Below, one piece after another: positions 32,239 to 41,142 of a DNA stretch of 64,000 nucleotides. The translations under genes and the position numbers were made by a program. Below the pieces are notes generated by a model, which was not told where the DNA came from, made no database searches, and saw only the letters and a list, made by a program, of their open reading frames with translations. This DNA is from Rhodobacter sp. (GTDB taxonomy: Bacteria > Pseudomonadota > Alphaproteobacteria > Rhodobacterales > Rhodobacteraceae), in NCBI GenBank assembly GCA_016704435.1, contig JADJAB010000001.1:550196-614195 (forward strand), read 5' to 3'. Positions within the stretch are counted from its first letter, which is position 1. Every line of letters begins with the position of its first letter.

Positions 32239-33861
32239 CTAGCGCAGGACCATGCCATCGGGCCATGACATCGTGTAGCCAAGCGTCACGGTCTTCTGTT
32301 CGCCGCCCGCCAGGGTGAAATCCCAGGCCAGGATGCCGCGCTGGGCGTCCACGTCGGTTTCGGAGGGGGTCGGACTTGCCTCGACCTCGATCTCAAGGTC
32401 GGTCTGTTCGGTATAGGGCACCTGATCCAACAGCCGCACCGGCCAGCTTTCGGTGCCCAGATTTTCCACCGTGATCACCGCCTCTTCCGTCAACTCGTTG
32501 GTGGTGGTCAGGATGCCGGTCTCGCCACCCGACCGCACCGGCATGTCGCGCTTGATGCGGATCGCGTCCAGTGCGCCGAAGGCCAGTTCGGTCTCCTCTC
32601 CCGCCGCGATCAGGCCAAGCGAGGTACCGCCGACCAGCACGCCCTCGCGGAAGATCAGCGCCTCGCCCGGCAGGATCGGCTCTTCGCCATTGACAAAGCT
32701 GGCCATCACGAAGGCCGATGCGTCCCAGCGCGGCACGGCGCGGGCTTCGATCACCGGCGCAAAGGTCACCACGTCCAGCGGCAGCCGCAGATCGGCCACG
32801 CCAGAGGCGACATCGACCTTGCGGGGATAGCTGTAGACGACGGTGTCGCCCTCCATCCCGGCGCTGGCGATCATGGCTTCGGCCACAGGCGCCGGCGCCA
32901 TGGCGGCATCCATCCGAAGCATCCCATCCTCGGCGCCAGCCGTGGGCATCGGCGGCTCTTCGGGGCCAACGCTGCGCAATTCCGGCCACAACGTCGACGG
33001 CGCCGATTGCTCGGCCGGGCGCGAAGTGGACAGCGTCAGGTCCACCCCCGCCCAATCCTCGCCCGAGTATTGCGTGACCAGCACGCTGCGGTCCACCGTC
33101 AGGGCGGTTTCCTCCAGCCGGGTCAGGTCGATCTCATACCAGGGCCGCCAGCCGGCATCGCTGATGTAATGCGTCACGGTCAGCGTGGCCTCGCCCGCTG
33201 CCGCAGACTCGACGGCCACCGACAGCGCGGTGTAATCGGCATCGCGGGCAGGCAAGGCCGCCAGCGCAGCCTGAGCCTTGACCAGATCTTCCTGAACTTC
33301 GGTCAGTGCCTGTTGCGCGGGCCAATAGTCCTTGCGCGCCAGCGCCGCTTCTTGCCGCGCGGCCAGGGTTTCGGCTCCGATCATCTCGGCCGTGGCCTTC
33401 AGGTTTTCGGGCGTGGCGGTATCGGGCAGCGCGCCCGAGAACGAGCCAAGGAAAGCCGCCCGAGCATTGGCCGCGTCGATCCGCGCCTGCACGCCTTCGA
33501 CGCCGGCATAGGCCTCACGCTCGGCGGCTTCCAGACGTTTCACCTCGGCCTTTGCGGCCTCTTGCGCGGGGGTCAGCGGCTCGTCGCGCGGCGGCAGGCG
33601 GTCGCTCCGCAGCGAAAAGGCGCCAAAATCGGTGCCCTCGCTGGCCGCGATCTGCATCAACCCGGATTGCGTGTCGGCGGGAAGGTCGGTCACCAGCAAT
33701 TCATGGCTGCCAGCCGAAGGCGCGGTGAAGGTCACCTGCCGGGTGATCTTCGCTCCGTCCGGATAGACGGTAACGGCGGTGATGGTGCTTTCCGCGGTGA
33801 TGGTGTCGGCCAGCGCAGGCATCGCCGTGGTGGCCAGAAGCAGGGCTAGGAGAGGGCGCAT
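32239..33861 (-). CDS. Mucoidy inhibitor MuiA family protein (DUF4139)
   Basis: 540 residues. A signal peptide (LLALLLATTAMPALA) is followed by the N-terminal DUF4140 part with ITAVTVYPDGAKITRQVTF, a coiled-coil region (about 90-200, Ala/Glu/Arg-rich) and the DUF4139 part (YISDAGWRPWYEIDL, VLVTQYSGEDWAGVDLTLSTSRP, ending in GILAWDFTLAGGEQKTVTLGYTMSWP). The mucoidy name comes from a Serratia or Pantoea-type phenotype; the mechanism is unknown. Confidence 0.9.
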   Translation of the reverse strand: MRPLLALLLATTAMPALADTITAESTITAVTVYPDGAKITRQVTFTAPSAGSHELLVTDLPADTQSGLMQIAASEGTDFGAFSLRSDRLPPRDEPLTPAQEAAKAEVKRLEAAEREAYAGVEGVQARIDAANARAAFLGSFSGALPDTATPENLKATAEMIGAETLAARQEAALARKDYWPAQQALTEVQEDLVKAQAALAALPARDADYTALSVAVESAAAGEATLTVTHYISDAGWRPWYEIDLTRLEETALTVDRSVLVTQYSGEDWAGVDLTLSTSRPAEQSAPSTLWPELRSVGPEEPPMPTAGAEDGMLRMDAAMAPAPVAEAMIASAGMEGDTVVYSYPRKVDVASGVADLRLPLDVVTFAPVIEARAVPRWDASAFVMASFVNGEEPILPGEALIFREGVLVGGTSLGLIAAGEETELAFGALDAIRIKRDMPVRSGGETGILTTTNELTEEAVITVENLGTESWPVRLLDQVPYTEQTDLEIEVEASPTPSETDVDAQRGILAWDFTLAGGEQKTVTLGYTMSWPDGMVLR

Positions 33862-33960
33862 TTTGCGGCTCCGTTCATGGGACTGCGGACAGGGTAGGCC
33901 TGGCGGACCAGACCCGGCAAGAGCGGAAAACCGGAGCCGCGGATTGACCCCCGGCGCGCG

Positions 33961-34788
33961 TCACATCATGTCGAAGGTTGCCGGGTCCGGACCGCAGCGG
34001 GTGCCTTCGTCCAAGGCTGCGATGGCGGTCATTTCCGCTTCGGTCAGAGTGAAGTCGAAGATATCAAGGTTCTCGGCCAGCCCTTCCTTGCGGGTTGATC
34101 GCGGAAGGACCGAGGCGCCGATCTGGATATGCCAGCGCAAGATCACCTGCACTGCCGTCTTGCCGGTGCGCTTGGCGGCGGCGGTGATCGCCGGGGCGGA
34201 AAAGCTGTGCCCGCCGCCCAAGGGCGTCCAGCTTTGGGTGATGATGCCCAGACGCGCGTGCACCGCGCGCAAGTCGGGCTGTTGCAGGCGCGGATTGATC
34301 TCGATCTGGTTCACCGCCGGGGTCACGCCGGTCTCTGTAATCAAGCGTTCAAGATGCGGCGCGTTGAAGTTGCAGACGCCGATCGACAGCGCCCGGCCCT
34401 CCTCGCGCAGCCGGATCAGCGCGCGCCAGGTGTCAACGTACAGGTCGCGCGCCGGGCAGGGCCAGTGGATCAGCAGCAGGTTCACGTGATCCAAGCCCAA
34501 GCGGCTCAACCCTTCCTCCGCTGCGCGCAGGGTGGCATCGAAGCCTTGGGCGTTGTTCCAGATCTTCGTCGTCACGAACACCTGCCCGCGCGGCAGCCCG
34601 CTGGCACGCACGCCGTCACCCTGGCCTTCCTCATTTCGATAGGCCGCCGCGCCATCGACCAGACGGTAGCCCAGCCGCAAGGCGGTGGCGGTGGTGTCGG
34701 CGGTTGTCTCCGCAGGCACCTGCCACAGGCCGAAACCCAGTTGCGGCATCTGGCGACCATCGTTCAGCGTCAGCATCGGTTGGGTCAT
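33961..34788 (-). CDS. Aldo/keto reductase (2,5-diketo-gluconate reductase-like)
   Basis: 275-residue NADPH-dependent AKR. The catalytic tetrad is visible: GYRLVDGAAAYRNEEG (Asp, Tyr), VTTKIWN (Lys) and LLLIHWPCP (His). GVCNFNAPHLERL and VLPRSTRKEGLAEN (cofactor binding) complete the family. It differs in subfamily from the partial AKR at the window start. ATG 34786-34788. Confidence 0.93.
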   Translation of the reverse strand: MTQPMLTLNDGRQMPQLGFGLWQVPAETTADTTATALRLGYRLVDGAAAYRNEEGQGDGVRASGLPRGQVFVTTKIWNNAQGFDATLRAAEEGLSRLGLDHVNLLLIHWPCPARDLYVDTWRALIRLREEGRALSIGVCNFNAPHLERLITETGVTPAVNQIEINPRLQQPDLRAVHARLGIITQSWTPLGGGHSFSAPAITAAAKRTGKTAVQVILRWHIQIGASVLPRSTRKEGLAENLDIFDFTLTEAEMTAIAALDEGTRCGPDPATFDMM

Positions 34789-34846
34789 GGCAGGGCCTTC
34801 CTTCTTGGTTGGGCAAAGCAAACTCCCGTCACGTTCCGGGCGCAAG

Positions 34847-34879
34847 ATGAAACGGCCCGCCCCGGTAAGGGGGCGGGCC
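34847..34879 (-). terminator. Terminator-like hairpin after asd
   Basis: A perfect 10-bp stem, GGCCCGCCCC (34854-34863) with GGGGCGGGCC (34870-34879) and a 6-base loop, lies 25 bases past the asd stop. On the minus strand it is followed by GTTTCATCTT, a weak U-rich tail. Confidence 0.6.
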
Positions 34880-34903
34880 AAGGTAAAGCGATCTTGAAAG
34901 GGA

Positions 34904-35926
34904 TCAGCCCTTTTTCAGAACCCGGCTGCCCAGCAACTCGGCAATCTGAACCGCGTTCAGTGCAGCCCCCTTGCGCAGGTTGTCAGAGACGCACCACAGG
35001 TTCAGCCCGTTCTCGATGGTGCTGTCTTCGCGCACCCGGGAGACGTAGGTGGCATATTCGCCCACGCACTCGATGGGCGTGATGTAGCCACCGTTCTCGC
35101 GCTTGTCGATCAGCATCACCCCCGGCGCCTCGCGCAGGATATCCTGCGCCTCCTGCCAATCCAAAGGCTCTTCAAACTCGATGTTGATCGCCTCGGAATG
35201 CCCCACGAACACCGGCACCCGCACGCAGGTCGCCGTGACCTTGATCCTGGGATCAAGGATCTTCTTCGTTTCGGCCACCATCTTCCATTCTTCCTTGGTC
35301 TCGCCGGAATCAAGGAACACGTCGATGTGCGGAATGACGTTGAAGGCAATCTGCTTGGTGAACTTGGTGGGCGGCACTTCCTTGACCGGGTTGTAGACCG
35401 CCTTGGTCTGCTCCCACAGCTCGTCCATGCCTTCTTTGCCGGCGCCGGAAACCGACTGATAGGTCGACACCACCACCCGCTTGATCCGCGCCCGGTCATG
35501 CAAGGGCTTCAGCGCCACCACCATCTGCGCTGTGGAACAGTTCGGATTGGCTATGATGTTGCGCTTGGCATAGCCCAGGATCGCGTCGGCGTTCACCTCC
35601 GGCACGATCAGCGGCACGTCATGGTCATAGCGGTAGAGCGAGGAGTTGTCGATCACCACGCAGCCCGCCGCCGCCGCCTTGGGTGCGAATTCCTTGGTCG
35701 GGCCAGACCCCACCGCGAACAGGGCCATGTCCCAGCCGGTGAAATCAAAGGTCGCCAGATCCTTGGTCTTCAAGGTCTTGTCGCCAAAGCTGACCTCGGT
35801 GCCCAGCGATTTGCGCGACGCCAGAACGGCGATCTCGTCAATCGGGAACTCGCGCTCGGCGAGGATGTTCAGCATTTCGCGGCCCACGTTGCCCGTGGCA
35901 CCCGCGACGACGACCTTGTAGCCCAT
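34904..35926 (-). CDS. asd: Aspartate-semialdehyde dehydrogenase
   Basis: 340-residue enzyme converting L-aspartyl-4-phosphate to the semialdehyde for lysine, threonine, methionine and murein synthesis. The NADP-binding VVVAGATGNVGREML is at residue 4. The catalytic Cys is in IANPNCSTAQMVVAL (about 130), and STYQSVSGAGKEGMDELWEQ and VPVFVGHSEAINIEF follow. AAAGGAGAA lies before the ATG at 35924-35926; upstream extensions of the frame are antisense to the MFS gene. Confidence 0.97.
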   Translation of the reverse strand: MGYKVVVAGATGNVGREMLNILAEREFPIDEIAVLASRKSLGTEVSFGDKTLKTKDLATFDFTGWDMALFAVGSGPTKEFAPKAAAAGCVVIDNSSLYRYDHDVPLIVPEVNADAILGYAKRNIIANPNCSTAQMVVALKPLHDRARIKRVVVSTYQSVSGAGKEGMDELWEQTKAVYNPVKEVPPTKFTKQIAFNVIPHIDVFLDSGETKEEWKMVAETKKILDPRIKVTATCVRVPVFVGHSEAINIEFEEPLDWQEAQDILREAPGVMLIDKRENGGYITPIECVGEYATYVSRVREDSTIENGLNLWCVSDNLRKGAALNAVQIAELLGSRVLKKG

Positions 35927-36024
35927 CGGGGTTCTCCTTTGTCCGCCCCGAACCGGGGCCGCAGCCCCGTTAGCGCAAGGCAGGCGGCGGGAAAAGCGGA
36001 TTCTGCTGCAGTTGCGAAAGGCCG

Positions 36025-37218
36025 TCAGTCGGTGCGGTCGCGCGAGAACAGGTAAAGCGTCAACCCGGCCGCAACGAAAACCGCGTAGAACACGAACAAC
36101 CCCAGATAGGGCAGGCTTGGCGGGGCCGAATTCACGATCCCGGTCGCCGGTTGCAACCCCGCATGCAAGCGCCCGGTCAAGACCTGCATCACCCCCGCCG
36201 CCCCGATGCCGCAGAGGTTGATCAGCGCCACGCCCCGCCCGGTCAGATGCGGCGGCAGAAAGGCCCGGCCATGCGCCATGACAACCGGAAAACTGGCGCC
36301 GAAAAAGCCCACGCCCATGAACATCAGCGTGGCCCAGACCGCCCCGCTGTCGGGCCACAGCACCAGCCCCGCCAGACAGGCCAGCATCAGGGCATTGCCG
36401 CCCACGACCACCCATTTCCGGGTGCCCAGCCATCGGTCCAAGGGGCCATAGGCGAAGTTGCCCGCCACCATCGCCAGCCCCATCCACAGGCTGACCTGCC
36501 CCACGCCGGGCCGATCCAGCCCGTAGACATCGCTGAAATACGGCCCCAGCCACAGCCCGCGCAGACCGGCGGCAGGCGCATAGCACACGATCATCATCGC
36601 AAAGATCGGCCAGAGTGCGGGCATCGCCAGCAGGGTCAGCACTGATCCCCTCTCGCCCGTTGCCACCACCCGCGGCGGGTCGCGCACCAGGGTTGCCACC
36701 ACCCCCCCCGCCAGTGCCGTCACCGCTGCCAGGGCCCAGACCGTCTGGCGCCAGCCAAAGCCCTCAACCGCCATGGTCAGCGGCAGCGATGCCGCGATAT
36801 TGCCCAGTGACCCCACCCCGATCGTCACCCCGGCCAAGGTGCCGAACACCGCAGGCGTGAAGGTGCGGGCGAAGATGTAGAAACTGGCCATCAGCACCGG
36901 CGAACAGCCGACCCCGATCAACGCCATAGCCACTGTCAGCATCCCCGGCGTCTGCGCCAGCGCAAACAGCGTAGCCCCCAGCGCCCCCACCAGCAGCGCG
37001 GCCGCCGTTGCGCGTCGTGGCCCGATCCGGTCCAGTGCCTCGCCGACCGGAATCTGCATCAGCGCAAAGGCCAGGAACCAGGCGCCCGAGGCAGTGGCCA
37101 GATCGGCCTTGCTGGCGCCCAGGTCGGACTCCAGCACCGGGGTCAGAACGGCCAGAAAGGCGCGGTAGAACTGGCTGAGGACATAGCCGAGGATCAGCGT
37201 GATGATGCCGGCGCGCAT
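36025..37218 (-). CDS. MFS transporter
   Basis: 397-residue, 12-segment major facilitator. The N-terminal MRAGIITLILGYVLSQFYRAFLAVLTPVL and the loop 2-3 region QIPVGEALDRIGPRRATA fit the nitrate/sugar-phosphate-like (NarK/UhpT-like) end of the superfamily; the substrate is unknown. The ATG at 37216-37218 follows GGAGA; the longer upstream frame is not supported. Confidence 0.92.
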   Translation of the reverse strand: MRAGIITLILGYVLSQFYRAFLAVLTPVLESDLGASKADLATASGAWFLAFALMQIPVGEALDRIGPRRATAAALLVGALGATLFALAQTPGMLTVAMALIGVGCSPVLMASFYIFARTFTPAVFGTLAGVTIGVGSLGNIAASLPLTMAVEGFGWRQTVWALAAVTALAGGVVATLVRDPPRVVATGERGSVLTLLAMPALWPIFAMMIVCYAPAAGLRGLWLGPYFSDVYGLDRPGVGQVSLWMGLAMVAGNFAYGPLDRWLGTRKWVVVGGNALMLACLAGLVLWPDSGAVWATLMFMGVGFFGASFPVVMAHGRAFLPPHLTGRGVALINLCGIGAAGVMQVLTGRLHAGLQPATGIVNSAPPSLPYLGLFVFYAVFVAAGLTLYLFSRDRTD

Positions 37219-37353
37219 GGGTATCTCCGGGGTCGGGCCGTGGTTTGTCGCAAGTGGCGCGGTCGGGCGCAAGGACTGGAATCGCCACATCTCCTTGCGT
37301 TGGCGAGACATTCCCACGACATTCCCGCAATGCCAGGAGAAGTGGAGAACCCG

Positions 37354-38407
37354 ATGCGCCTTGCCCTTTGCCTTTGCACTGCCTTGGCCACTGCGGCAGA
37401 CGCCAATGACAGCGCGGGCGGGTTGACGGCCACCGGGCTTGTCTTCGGCCAGACCGATCAGGTGGTGATGGTGGAAGAAGACCTGTTCATCGGGCTGGAC
37501 CGGATCGCGGTGGACTATGTCTTCCGCAACGTCTCGGACCGTGATTTCACCACCGAAGTGATCTTTCCGATGCCGCCGATCTCACTGGAAGAACTGAGCA
37601 ACAGCGATTTCAACCTTCCTCCCGATCTTGGCCAGGTGAACCTGCTGAACTTCACCGTCACCCTGGATGGCCTGGCGGTGCCGGTACAGCTGGACCGTAT
37701 CGCCGTGATGGCCCCGGGCTGGGATCGGGACCGCCCGCTGGCCGCGCAATACGACACACCTGGCGACGACGTGACCGCCCTTCTGCGCAACGCCGGGATC
37801 ACCGAACTCTCGACCGACCCCGCGGTTGCCGCCAGGGAGGTCCTGGCACTGCCCGTCAGGGCGAGGCAGCGGTTGGAGGATGCGGGGCTGATCTGGCTTT
37901 CCACCTATGGCGGCACGCTGGAAGCCACGCCGCTGTGGTCGGTTGCCTTGCGTTTTCACTGGACGCAGACGTTCCCCGCCGGGGCCGAAGTGCGGATCAG
38001 CCACGGTTATGACAACCGGCCCACGAAGGGCAACATCAGCTGGAAGCACGGCGGGAACGGCGAATATCACGATCTGATCACCCGCCTTTATTGCGTAGAT
38101 GAAGGAACGTCGAAGGCGATGGAGCAGGCGCTGAACTTCCTGCGCGATGGCAAGGCGGAAAGCTTCGGCTATGCCGTCTATACCGACTATGTCCTGCGCA
38201 CGGCCAACAGCTGGGCCGGGCCGATCGGCAAGTTCCGCCTGACGCTGGACAAGGGTGATCCGGGCAATGTCATCTCGCTCTGCATCGACGGGGGTGACAA
38301 GGACCGGGCCGACAACCTTCGTGGTGGAAAAGACCGATTTCGTGCCAGACCGCGATCTCGAGATCCTTGTGGTGGAGCCCTCTCCCGCTGCCAGGGGCGG
38401 CGACTGA
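37354..38407 (+). pseudogene. DUF4424 family exported protein, copy 1, 1-base frameshift near the 3' end
   Basis: About 350 residues when repaired. A signal peptide (LALCLCTALATAADA) precedes GGLTATGLVFGQTDQVVMVEEDLFIG and DRIAVDYVFRNVSDRD. WTQTFPAGAEVRISHGYDNRP and VLRTANSWAGPIGKFRLTLDKG follow. The frame breaks at the GG of 38301-38302: dropping one G restores KTGPTTFVVEK and the family end, with a TGA at 38405-38407. As sequenced, the frame runs into the next gene. Function unknown. RBS GGAGAA, ATG 37354. Confidence 0.85.
38191..38283 (+). repeat. 93-bp direct repeat in DUF4424 genes, unit 1
   Basis: This stretch, coding for VLRTANSWAGPIGKFRLTLD and the following residues, recurs at 39354-39446 with one mismatch (T/C). 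The flanking parts of the two genes are far more diverged. Confidence 0.9.
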
Positions 38408-38484
38408 GGCGCGGCAAAGCGCGCTCTTGCAAGCGGGAAGGTTCGGGCGTCAGATGGCAACGCATTTCCAGCGGGAGGTTTTCG

Positions 38485-39557
38485 ATGCGGCTTGCTTTCG
38501 CCTTGTCTCTTGCGGCGTCCGTTGCTTCCGGTCTCGCCGCGCCCCTGCCTGCGCTTGCCAATGACGGCTTCGGCGGGCTTTCGGCCACCGGGCTGAGCTT
38601 CGGCCAGACCGAAGCCGTGGTGATGCAGGAAGAAGACCTCTACATCGGCATCGACCGGATCGCGGTGGACTACGTCTTCCGCAACACCACCGCGCAGGAC
38701 GTGACCGGAGAGGTGATCTTCCCGCTGCCGCCGGTCGCGGTCTGGTCGCAGTGGGACGGGATGATGAACCTGCCCGAGGATGTGGCACGCGAAGATCTGG
38801 TGGGCTTTCGGGTGACGGTGGCGGGCCAGCCGGTTGCCGTGCAGATCGACCGCATCGCCGTGATCGAGCCGCCCTGGGACGAAAACCGCCCGATGGCGGC
38901 GCAATATGACACGCCCGGCCGCGAGGTGACGGCCGATCTCGCACGCTTCGGTCTGCCCCCCTGACGCTGGATGTCGAGGTGGTGCGCGCGGCGCTGCTGG
39001 CCCTTTCCCCCGCAAGGCGGGCCGAGGTGCAGGCGCTGGGCCTGGCCGAGTATTACGGCACCGAAGGCTCTGTGACCGAACCGCTGGAGGTCTGGTCGCA
39101 GTGGTCCCTCGTCTGGCGCTACCACTGGACGCAGACCTTCCCGGCCGGGGCCGACCTGCGCATCAGTCATACCTATGAAAACCTGCCCCCCGGCGGCGTG
39201 TTCTACTGGAGCGAGCCGCCCGAGGATTACCAGGCCCAACTGGCCGATCAGTACTGCATCGATGGCGGCACCTCGCGCGCAATCGCCAAGGCGCTGAAAA
39301 ACCCGCAGGGTGACGAGTTTGGCAATTACGGCACCGCCTACAACCTCTCTTACGTCCTGCGCACGGCCAACAGCTGGGCCGGGCCGATCGGCAAGTTCCG
39401 CCTGACGCTGGACAAGGGCGATCCGGGCAATGTCATCTCGCTCTGCGCCGAGGGGGTAAAGAAGACCGGGCCGACGACCTTCGTGGTGGAAAAGACCAAC
39501 TACACCCCGCTGCGAGACCTTGAGGTGCTGGTTGTGGTGCCGATGCCGAAGGGCTGA
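38485..39557 (+). pseudogene. DUF4424 family exported protein, copy 2, 1-base frameshift
   Basis: Tandem paralogue of the preceding gene, about 358 residues if repaired. The signal peptide is LAFALSLAASVASGLAA. The first part has GGLSATGLSFGQTEAVVMQEEDLYIGI and ends prematurely at 38964. The second frame has YHWTQTFPAGADLRISHTYENLPPGG and VLRTANSWAGPIGKFRLTLDKG. The break is the C6 run 38956-38961, where one more C restores reading. RBS GGGAGG, ATG 38485. A 93-bp stretch is 92/93 identical to copy 1. Confidence 0.85.
39354..39446 (+). repeat. 93-bp direct repeat in DUF4424 genes, unit 2
   Basis: Second unit of the pair starting at 38191. The identity is confined to this conserved block, which points to recent gene conversion or strong constraint. 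Confidence 0.9.
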
Positions 39558-41054
39558 TCAGTCCAGCGTCGGCGCGCCGCCTTCCGCGGTGCGGCGTTCG
39601 ATGAAAGGAGCCAGCCGCTCGGCAGCTTCGGCGGCATGGGCGGGGGGGCGCGCTTCAGCCAGAACCTTCTGCCAGATCGCGGTGGCGCGTTCGTCCGACC
39701 GCTGGCTGCCCGCCTTTTCCCAGGTGCCGTGGTTCGACAGATCCGCCACCAGCGGGGCGTAGAACGCCTGCTCATAGCGTTCCATCGTGTGCTGGGCCGC
39801 AAAGAAATGCCCGCCCGGCGGCACTTCGGCCAGGGCGTCCAGCGCCAGGTCGGCGGGGGTCTCGCCGACCGGCCGGCACATCTCGGCCATCACCTGCAAT
39901 GCCTCGATATCGTTGATGAATTTCTCGTACCCGAAGGTCAGACCGCCCTCCAGCCAGCCGGCGGCATGAATGGTCAGTGTTGCCTGCGCCAGCATCGCAC
40001 CCCACAACGCATGGGTGGTTTCCTGCGCCGCCTGCATGTCGGCCGTGTTCGAGGCCGACCCGCTGGCCGACCGCCAGGGCAGGCCGATGTGCCGCGCCAG
40101 CTGGCCCGAGCCAAGCTGCATCTTCAGATGCTCCGGCGTGCCGAAAGCCGGCGCCCCCGACTTCAGATCGACGTTCGAGGAAAACCCGCCATAGCTGACC
40201 GGCGCCCCCGCCTTCGTCATCTGCGCCAGCGCGATGCCGCCCAGCGCCTCGGCATGCTGCAACACCAGCGCCCCCGCCACCGTCACCGGTGCCATCGCGC
40301 CCGCCAGGCAGAACGGGGTGATGATGCTCATCTGCCCGGCGCGGGCAAAGTCGATCACGCCCTGCGCCATCGGTACGTCCAGCTGTCGCGGGGAGTTGGA
40401 GTTGATGACCGTATAGGCCCAGACGCCGCTGGCCCAGTCGGCCTCGGACAGATCAAGCCCGATCCGCATCATCGCAAGGCAATCGTCGACCTGCGCGCGG
40501 CCCCGGGCATAGACGAAGACCGGCTTGTCGCCATGGGTCAGCTGGCCACGCATCATTGCGTACTGGCGCAGATGTGCGGGTACGTCCTGCGGCTCGGCCG
40601 AGGGGCCGTGGATGTGGATCACGTCGAAGGCGCGTTGCAGGGTTATGGTCTCGAGATAGCTTTCCAGGCTGCCGGGGCGGCGTCCGCGCAACCGGTCGGA
40701 CGCGTTGGGGCAGCCAGAACCGGCGCCGAACAGCGCCTGACCGGGGGCATAGTCGCGCTCGCGCGCAGGGTTGGCGGCGCGCAGGCGCCAGCTGCGCGGG
40801 GCGGTGCGCAGGGCATCGGCCACGATATCGCGACCGATGAAAACCATGTCACCGTCCACTTGCGCCCCTGCGGCGCCGAGGATCTGCCGCGCTTCGGGAA
40901 GCAGGATCTTCAGGCCCAGATCCTCCAGCACGCCCAACGCTGCCTCGTGCAGCGTGGCGACGCCGTCCTCCGAGAACACCGCTTGCGGCGCGAAAGGATG
41001 GGTCAGGTTGGTGTAATCGGTGTGTCGGAGCGTGCGGGTTCTGCTGCGTGCCAT
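39558..41054 (-). CDS. Trimethylamine methyltransferase (MttB) family protein, non-pyrrolysine
   Basis: 498-residue TIM-barrel corrinoid-dependent methyltransferase family member. Features: VFSEDGVATLHEAALGVLEDLGLKIL (N-terminus), FGAGSGCPNASD, FCLAGAMAPVTVAGALVLQHAEALGG, VSYGGFSSNVDLKSGAPAFGTPE and AGWLEGGLTFGYEKFINDIEAL. The frame is continuous with no internal amber codon, so it belongs to the non-Pyl group, which demethylates glycine betaine, proline betaine or related quaternary amines. No corrinoid-protein gene is adjacent, so the partner must be elsewhere. Confidence 0.92.
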   Translation of the reverse strand: MARSRTRTLRHTDYTNLTHPFAPQAVFSEDGVATLHEAALGVLEDLGLKILLPEARQILGAAGAQVDGDMVFIGRDIVADALRTAPRSWRLRAANPARERDYAPGQALFGAGSGCPNASDRLRGRRPGSLESYLETITLQRAFDVIHIHGPSAEPQDVPAHLRQYAMMRGQLTHGDKPVFVYARGRAQVDDCLAMMRIGLDLSEADWASGVWAYTVINSNSPRQLDVPMAQGVIDFARAGQMSIITPFCLAGAMAPVTVAGALVLQHAEALGGIALAQMTKAGAPVSYGGFSSNVDLKSGAPAFGTPEHLKMQLGSGQLARHIGLPWRSASGSASNTADMQAAQETTHALWGAMLAQATLTIHAAGWLEGGLTFGYEKFINDIEALQVMAEMCRPVGETPADLALDALAEVPPGGHFFAAQHTMERYEQAFYAPLVADLSNHGTWEKAGSQRSDERATAIWQKVLAEARPPAHAAEAAERLAPFIERRTAEGGAPTLD

Positions 41055-41142
41055 GGGATCAGGCTAGGGGTAGCCCCGGCCTGTTGACCGCCCGAAAACG
41101 ACATGGTCGGGGACGAAATCCTTCGAAGGGTTTTGGCCCCGC

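Noticed and set aside
38964..39000. Genuine stop between two separate DUF4424 genes
   Set aside because: The two halves align with a single paralogue just upstream; a one-base slip in a C6 run explains the stop.
39558..41054. Pyrrolysine-containing MttB
   Set aside because: The frame is continuous over 498 codons with no internal TAG, and no pyl genes are present.
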